Assembly: GCA_964481035.1 (NCBI GenBank)
Contig: CAYZSE010000069.1
Location: 1 to 18,095 of the forward strand
Length of the DNA stretch: 18,095 nt
Direction: 5' to 3'
Source of the DNA: JAAAPF01 sp964481035
Lineage (GTDB): Bacteria; Pseudomonadota; Alphaproteobacteria; Geminicoccales; Geminicoccaceae
Shown here: in pieces, positions 14,816 through 18,095 of the stretch
How the letters are laid out: each line of letters starts with the position of its first letter
How positions within the stretch are numbered: the first letter of the stretch is position 1
Translations under genes and position numbers: made by a program
Notes under the pieces: model-generated
The model's database searches: none
Told to the model about the DNA's origin: nothing
Seen by the model: the letters and a program-made list of their open reading frames with translations, nothing else

Positions 14816-15796
14816 ATGGCGGGTCGCGTGCCGCTCATCCGCGCCGGCGCCATCAAGGGGATCCTCACCGAGGCCGAGCGCGCGGGCGTGCCGGTCGAGC
14901 GACATCTGTCCGCGGCCGATCTCGGCTGGTACCCCTGGGACGACCTCGCCCGCCCCATCCCCCTGCTCGCGGTGCTGCGCCTGCTGCGCTCGCTCGCGCA
15001 CGGCGAGGGCATCTCGGATCTCGGTTGGCGCGCCGTGACACTCGAAGCGCTCGAGGACTTGGGCGCCTTCGGCCGTTTCATCCTGTCGGCGCGAACGCCG
15101 CGAGAGGTCTTGCGCCGGGCGCGATACGGCATCGCCAGCGTGTGCTCGCACCAGGCGATCACCCTGGTCGAGGAGGGGGGGCTTGGCCGCCTGACGTACA
15201 CCCTCCCCCGTGGGTTCGACGGCGTCGGCAAGCATGTCGTGCACCAGTTCAACGCGGCGGCCACGCTGCTCGTCGCGGTCACGATGCCACGCCGGCCCGG
15301 CGCCATCCGGCAGATCGCCATCCCCGCGGCCGGGCTGCCGCTGGACGCGCTGCGCGCTCGGCTCGGCGATCGATTGGTCGAGAGCGAGGTCGACGCGCTG
15401 GTCATCGAGTTCGACCCGAAGTTGGTCGACCTGCCCTTTCCGCGGCTCCATGCCGAGGACGTGCCGGGGCCGCCGGTCGCCGACGGTGATCTCGCTGCCG
15501 TGGTGGCGCAGCTCATCGACGTCATGCTCGACGACGGCACGCCCGAAATCGGGCGCATCGCCCCGATGCTGGGGCTGTCGGCGCGAACCCTGCAGCGCGA
15601 GTTGCTGAAGGCCGGCACCGGTTACCGGGCCTTGCTCGACCAGGTCCGCCGCGAGCGGGCGCTTGCCGCCATCGTCGGGTCGGCCGCGCCCCTGGTCGGG
15701 GTCGCCGCCACGGCGGGCTTCGCCGACCATGCCTGCCTCACGCGCGCCGTGCGGCGCTGGACGGGCGAGGCGCCGAGCCGGCTTCGGGCGGGGTGA
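14816..15796 (+). CDS. AraC-family transcriptional regulator (module B)
   Basis: Regulator of 326 residues with the same layout as the one at 6062-7093. The N-terminal ligand-sensing domain (PF12625-like) contains RVPLIRAGAIKGILTEAERAG, YPWDDLARPIP and SARTPREVLRRA. The C-terminal AraC DNA-binding domain contains GRIAPMLGLSARTLQRELLKAG as the first HTH and ends VRRWTGEAPSRLRAG. The first HTH is strongly conserved between the two regulators while the sensing domains differ a lot, which suggests different inducers. The ATG at 14816 has GGGAGGG about ten bases upstream and starts in register with the paralogue, so the longer in-frame extension is rejected. It is divergent from the Tat-like/LysM pair, which it probably controls. 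Its 3' end faces the small secreted protein gene. Confidence 0.9.
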   Translation: MAGRVPLIRAGAIKGILTEAERAGVPVERHLSAADLGWYPWDDLARPIPLLAVLRLLRSLAHGEGISDLGWRAVTLEALEDLGAFGRFILSARTPREVLRRARYGIASVCSHQAITLVEEGGLGRLTYTLPRGFDGVGKHVVHQFNAAATLLVAVTMPRRPGAIRQIAIPAAGLPLDALRARLGDRLVESEVDALVIEFDPKLVDLPFPRLHAEDVPGPPVADGDLAAVVAQLIDVMLDDGTPEIGRIAPMLGLSARTLQRELLKAGTGYRALLDQVRRERALAAIVGSAAPLVGVAATAGFADHACLTRAVRRWTGEAPSRLRAG

Positions 15797-15904
15797 AGGC
15801 ATGATCGGCCGGCCGGCGACGTCGACCTCGAGCGAGATCCGCCACGCCGAAGGTCGCCGCGCCGTGACCGCGGACGTCGTCGTCCTCCAGGCTATGCGGC
15901 CGAA

Positions 15905-15940
15905 CTCGGGGCCGGCCGTCTCGCGCCGGCCCGCCCCGAG
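15905..15940. terminator. GC hairpin between convergent genes
   Basis: CTCGGGGC and CCGGC pair with GCCGG and GCCCCGAG, with a three-base bulge. It lies between the convergent regulator (ends 15796) and the small secreted protein gene (ends 15950). It could stop transcription from either side, but neither strand has a clear U-tract. Confidence 0.3.
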
Positions 15941-15949
15941 CTTGGCGGC

Positions 15950-16321
15950 TCAGTCGTCCACGGGCTGGAAGCTGCCCATGACGCGACCGTCCGGGGTGCC
16001 GCTCGCGACGGTGATCACGGCCGCCTCGATATGGACGCAATGGCCGGGCGGCGCCGAGACGACGCGTCCGTCGCCGTCCACCAGGAGCATCGCTCCCGCA
16101 CGATCCATCGTGCTGTGATGCGGCACGTTGCACACCTCGTAGGTCGCCGGCTCGGCGAGCGCGACGATGGTGTTCGCCTCCTGACCCGCCCAGAACCTCG
16201 CCGGCACGCCCTCTCTGAACTCCCAATTCTGCAGGCCGCTCGGTTGCGCCTGGGCCAGCCCCGCACCAACCGCCAGCGCGAGCCCGAACGCCGCCGACCC
16301 CATCACCTTTCGCACGGACAT
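15950..16321 (-). CDS. Small secreted Cys/His protein of unknown function
   Basis: Protein of 123 residues that I do not recognise. A clear Sec signal peptide (SVRKVMGSAAFGLALAVGAGLAQAQ) is cleaved near residue 24-25. The mature part of about 98 residues is beta-rich. It has just two cysteines, each inside a His-rich group: CNVPHH at 64-69 and GHCVH at 93-97. These could form a disulfide, a metal site or both. It has no lipobox. The start at 16321 is chosen because GGAGAAGGAC precedes it and the signal peptide begins there; an in-frame ATG at 16417 adds an Arg-rich stretch and is rejected. The neighbouring efflux gene is 215 bases upstream on the same strand, with no clear gene in between, so joint transcription is uncertain. 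Confidence 0.75.
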   Translation of the reverse strand: MSVRKVMGSAAFGLALAVGAGLAQAQPSGLQNWEFREGVPARFWAGQEANTIVALAEPATYEVCNVPHHSTMDRAGAMLLVDGDGRVVSAPPGHCVHIEAAVITVASGTPDGRVMGSFQPVDD

Positions 16322-16536
16322 GTCCTTCTCCAAACGATCGCTCCGCAGCCCCTCGTACCGCGATGGGCGGGCGGCTGCTTTGCTGCGCGCGCCAATCCGC
16401 CACGGCCCTCTCCTCATCGCGCGGCTTTACTGCCCTCCACGGTGACCATCGCGCCGATCCTGGCCCGACGCCCTTGCCGGCTACCGTCGCCGGGAAGATC
16501 GTCGCGGTTCGAGGGCATGCGACCGACGCCGTTCCG

Positions 16537-17952
16537 TCACGGCTCTTGCCCGAGCGCGAGTGCCAGCGACACGCGATTTTGCAGAAGCGCGGCGCGGCTC
16601 TCGATCAGGTCGACCCGCCGGTCGATCGCGAACTGCTGGAGGTTGAGGAGATCGACCATGTCGATGGCGCCGGCGACGTAGGCGTCGACGCCGAGCCGGA
16701 CCGCCTCGTTGGCGTTGGCCACGGCCTTGCGCCAGCTGGCGACGGCCTCCCGCAGGACTCGCTCGTTGGCGAGAAAGGTCTCGACCTCGCTGTACGCCGT
16801 CAGCACGGTCTCGCCGTAGCGTGCGGTGGCCGCCCGCTGGTCGGCCGACATCCTCTCCACCTCGGCCTGAAGTGCGCCGCCCTCGAAGATCGGCTGGAGC
16901 AGCGCGGCGCCGGCGCGGACGAAGTCCAGGCCGGTGGCGAGGAGGCCGATGTCCGGGTCGAACAATCGACCGCCGGAAACCGCGAGCGAGACGACGGGAA
17001 GCCGCGCCAGCTTCGCGACCTCGACGTCGTAGAAGGCGGCCACGACCTGGTTCTGCGCTGCGCGAACGTCCGGGCGCCGGTCGAGCAGTGCGGGCGGCGA
17101 CCCCGCCGGAATCGGCGGCGGCATCGGCGGCAGCTCGCTGCGAGGCTCCAGCGTGAGGCTCGGGTAGCGGCCGAGCAGGACCTCGAGCCCGGCGAGCACC
17201 GCGTTGCGCTGCTGTTGCAGCTCAGCGATCGCAGCGCGTGCGGCATCCAACCGACCCTGCGCCTGCACGACGTCGAAGTTCGAGACCTCGCCCGCGGCTT
17301 CCTTGCGCCGAGCGAGGGCGGCGAGCCGCTGGTAGCCACGCACCTCCTCCCGGGCCAGGGCGATCAACTCCTCGAGCTCGACATTGGCGAACCAGCTCTG
17401 GGCCACGGTCGCGGCGATCGACAAGCGCGCGAAGACGGCATCCTCGGCGGTCGCGGTCGCCGCTGCCACCGCCGCCGCCTCGCCGGAGCGGAGCTTGCCC
17501 CAGAGGTCGAGCTCCCAGGCGACGCTGAGGACGCCGCCGCCGAAGGTCGACGTCCCATCGCTTTCGCTGCTGCTCGAGACGGTCCCGCCGAGGCCGACAC
17601 CGACCGACGGGAAGAGCGGAGCGCCGGCGATCGTGACAGAGCTGCGCGCCGCCTCGACCCGTGCCGCCGCCGCTGCGAGGTCGCGGTTGTTGCGCAGCGC
17701 CTCGTCGACGAGGCGCTCGAGCTCCGGGTCGCCAAAGCTCTCGACCCAGCCCCCGCTCGGCGGCTGGGTCGCGCTTTCCTCACCGGGCCAGCTCGCCGGT
17801 ATCGTCGTGGTCTCCGGCAGCGCCGCGGCGATCAAGGTCGCCTGGTCCGGCGCCGGCGCGAGCTTGCAGGCGCCGGCGAGCGACGCCAGCAGCAGCGCGC
17901 CGCCGAGGCGGCGCCGCGCGCTGTCGCCGCCGGCCCGCGCGTTCCTTCCCAT
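16537..17952 (-). CDS. NodT-family outer-membrane efflux lipoprotein
   Basis: TolC-like outer-membrane channel of 471 residues from the RND/MFP efflux systems. The signal peptide ends in the lipobox LAGAC with Cys29, as usual in the OprM/NodT group. Two OEP repeats follow. The first contains WVESFGDPELERLVDEALRNN at about 69-89 and SVAWELDLWGKLRSGEAAA near 142-160. The second contains LLDRRPDVRAAQNQVVAAFYDVEVAKLARLP near 291-321 and the region around LLQPIFEGGALQAEV. Long Ala- and Gln-rich coiled-coil segments form the periplasmic tunnel. Length is normal for the family. The ATG at 17952 overlaps by one base the TGA of the gene upstream (TGATG), so the two are translationally coupled and form an efflux or secretion operon. 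The substrate cannot be told. Confidence 0.93.
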   Translation of the reverse strand: MGRNARAGGDSARRRLGGALLLASLAGACKLAPAPDQATLIAAALPETTTIPASWPGEESATQPPSGGWVESFGDPELERLVDEALRNNRDLAAAAARVEAARSSVTIAGAPLFPSVGVGLGGTVSSSSESDGTSTFGGGVLSVAWELDLWGKLRSGEAAAVAAATATAEDAVFARLSIAATVAQSWFANVELEELIALAREEVRGYQRLAALARRKEAAGEVSNFDVVQAQGRLDAARAAIAELQQQRNAVLAGLEVLLGRYPSLTLEPRSELPPMPPPIPAGSPPALLDRRPDVRAAQNQVVAAFYDVEVAKLARLPVVSLAVSGGRLFDPDIGLLATGLDFVRAGAALLQPIFEGGALQAEVERMSADQRAATARYGETVLTAYSEVETFLANERVLREAVASWRKAVANANEAVRLGVDAYVAGAIDMVDLLNLQQFAIDRRVDLIESRAALLQNRVSLALALGQEP

Positions 17953-18095
17953 CAGAAGGGCACAGGATAGAGCCAGCGGCTCCAGGTGTAGGTGCGCAGC
18001 GCGACCTGGCCGACCCAGGTAAAGTTGCTCTTTTCGTTCGTCAGGACGATCGCCGCCCCTTCGGCGCCGATCGGCAGCCGGATGTCGGCGTCCTC
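17952..18095 (-). CDS. C-terminal end of a gene coupled to the efflux channel (partial)
   Basis: Last 47 codons of a gene running off the window edge, on the minus strand. The translation contains RLPIGAEGAAIVLTNEK, then FTWVGQVALRTYTWSRW, and ends LYPVPF before TGA. Coupling to a NodT-type channel and the pattern of the tail (a G..G.A.I.LT strand, then a basic amphipathic end with YTW) suggest a HlyD-like membrane-fusion protein. A permease partner is also possible. The fragment is too short to prove either. Confidence 0.55.
   Translation of the reverse strand, partial: EDADIRLPIGAEGAAIVLTNEKSNFTWVGQVALRTYTWSRWLYPVPF

Noticed and set aside
16322..16536. Possible gene between the small secreted protein and the efflux channel
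   Set aside because: No frame with a start, ribosome site and plausible composition; it probably contains only a promoter or 3' region.

Overview
The window is GC-rich (roughly two-thirds G+C by eye) and densely coded, with Shine-Dalgarno sites of the GGAG/AGGAG type. It encodes Sec- and Tat-type signal peptides, lipoproteins, an outer-membrane barrel and a NodT-type efflux channel, so the host is a Gram-negative bacterium. The gadB-gadC-glsA cluster and the base composition fit an alphaproteobacterium, but nothing here fixes the taxon. A run of 100 Ns shows the sequence comes from a draft assembly.

Layout, left to right. 76-1535: a small EF-hand lipoprotein and an outer-membrane beta-barrel, both on the minus strand. 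1702-7093 (module A): on the minus strand a secreted double-LysM protein, a Tat-like exported protein of unknown function and a large periplasmic type I sulfatase. A divergent AraC-type regulator lies on the plus strand. 7304-12484: a tight minus-strand acid-resistance operon, gadB (glutamate decarboxylase) > gadC (glutamate/GABA antiporter) > glsA (glutaminase) > a conserved lipoprotein. 12485-12786: an intergenic stretch with a 20-bp perfect hairpin and the N gap, which is flanked by an exact 55-bp repeat. 12787-13281: a DUF1269 membrane protein. 13461-15796 (module B): a second LysM protein, a second copy of the Tat-like protein and a second divergent AraC-type regulator, without the sulfatase. 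15950-18095: a small secreted Cys/His protein, a NodT-family outer-membrane efflux lipoprotein and the last 47 codons of a gene overlapping its start.

The clearest functional unit is the gad operon. Glutaminase makes glutamate from glutamine and releases ammonia, GadB consumes a proton by decarboxylating glutamate, and GadC exchanges GABA for new substrate. The fourth gene, a lipoprotein of unknown function 19 bases after glsA, is a candidate accessory part.

The most unusual structure is the two paralogous modules that bracket this operon. Each has [LysM protein - Tat-like protein] facing a divergent AraC-type regulator. The two exported proteins are about 73% and 77% identical between modules by hand count, while the regulators have drifted much further. 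Only module A carries a sulfatase. This looks like a duplicated, separately regulated envelope system with no function that I can name.
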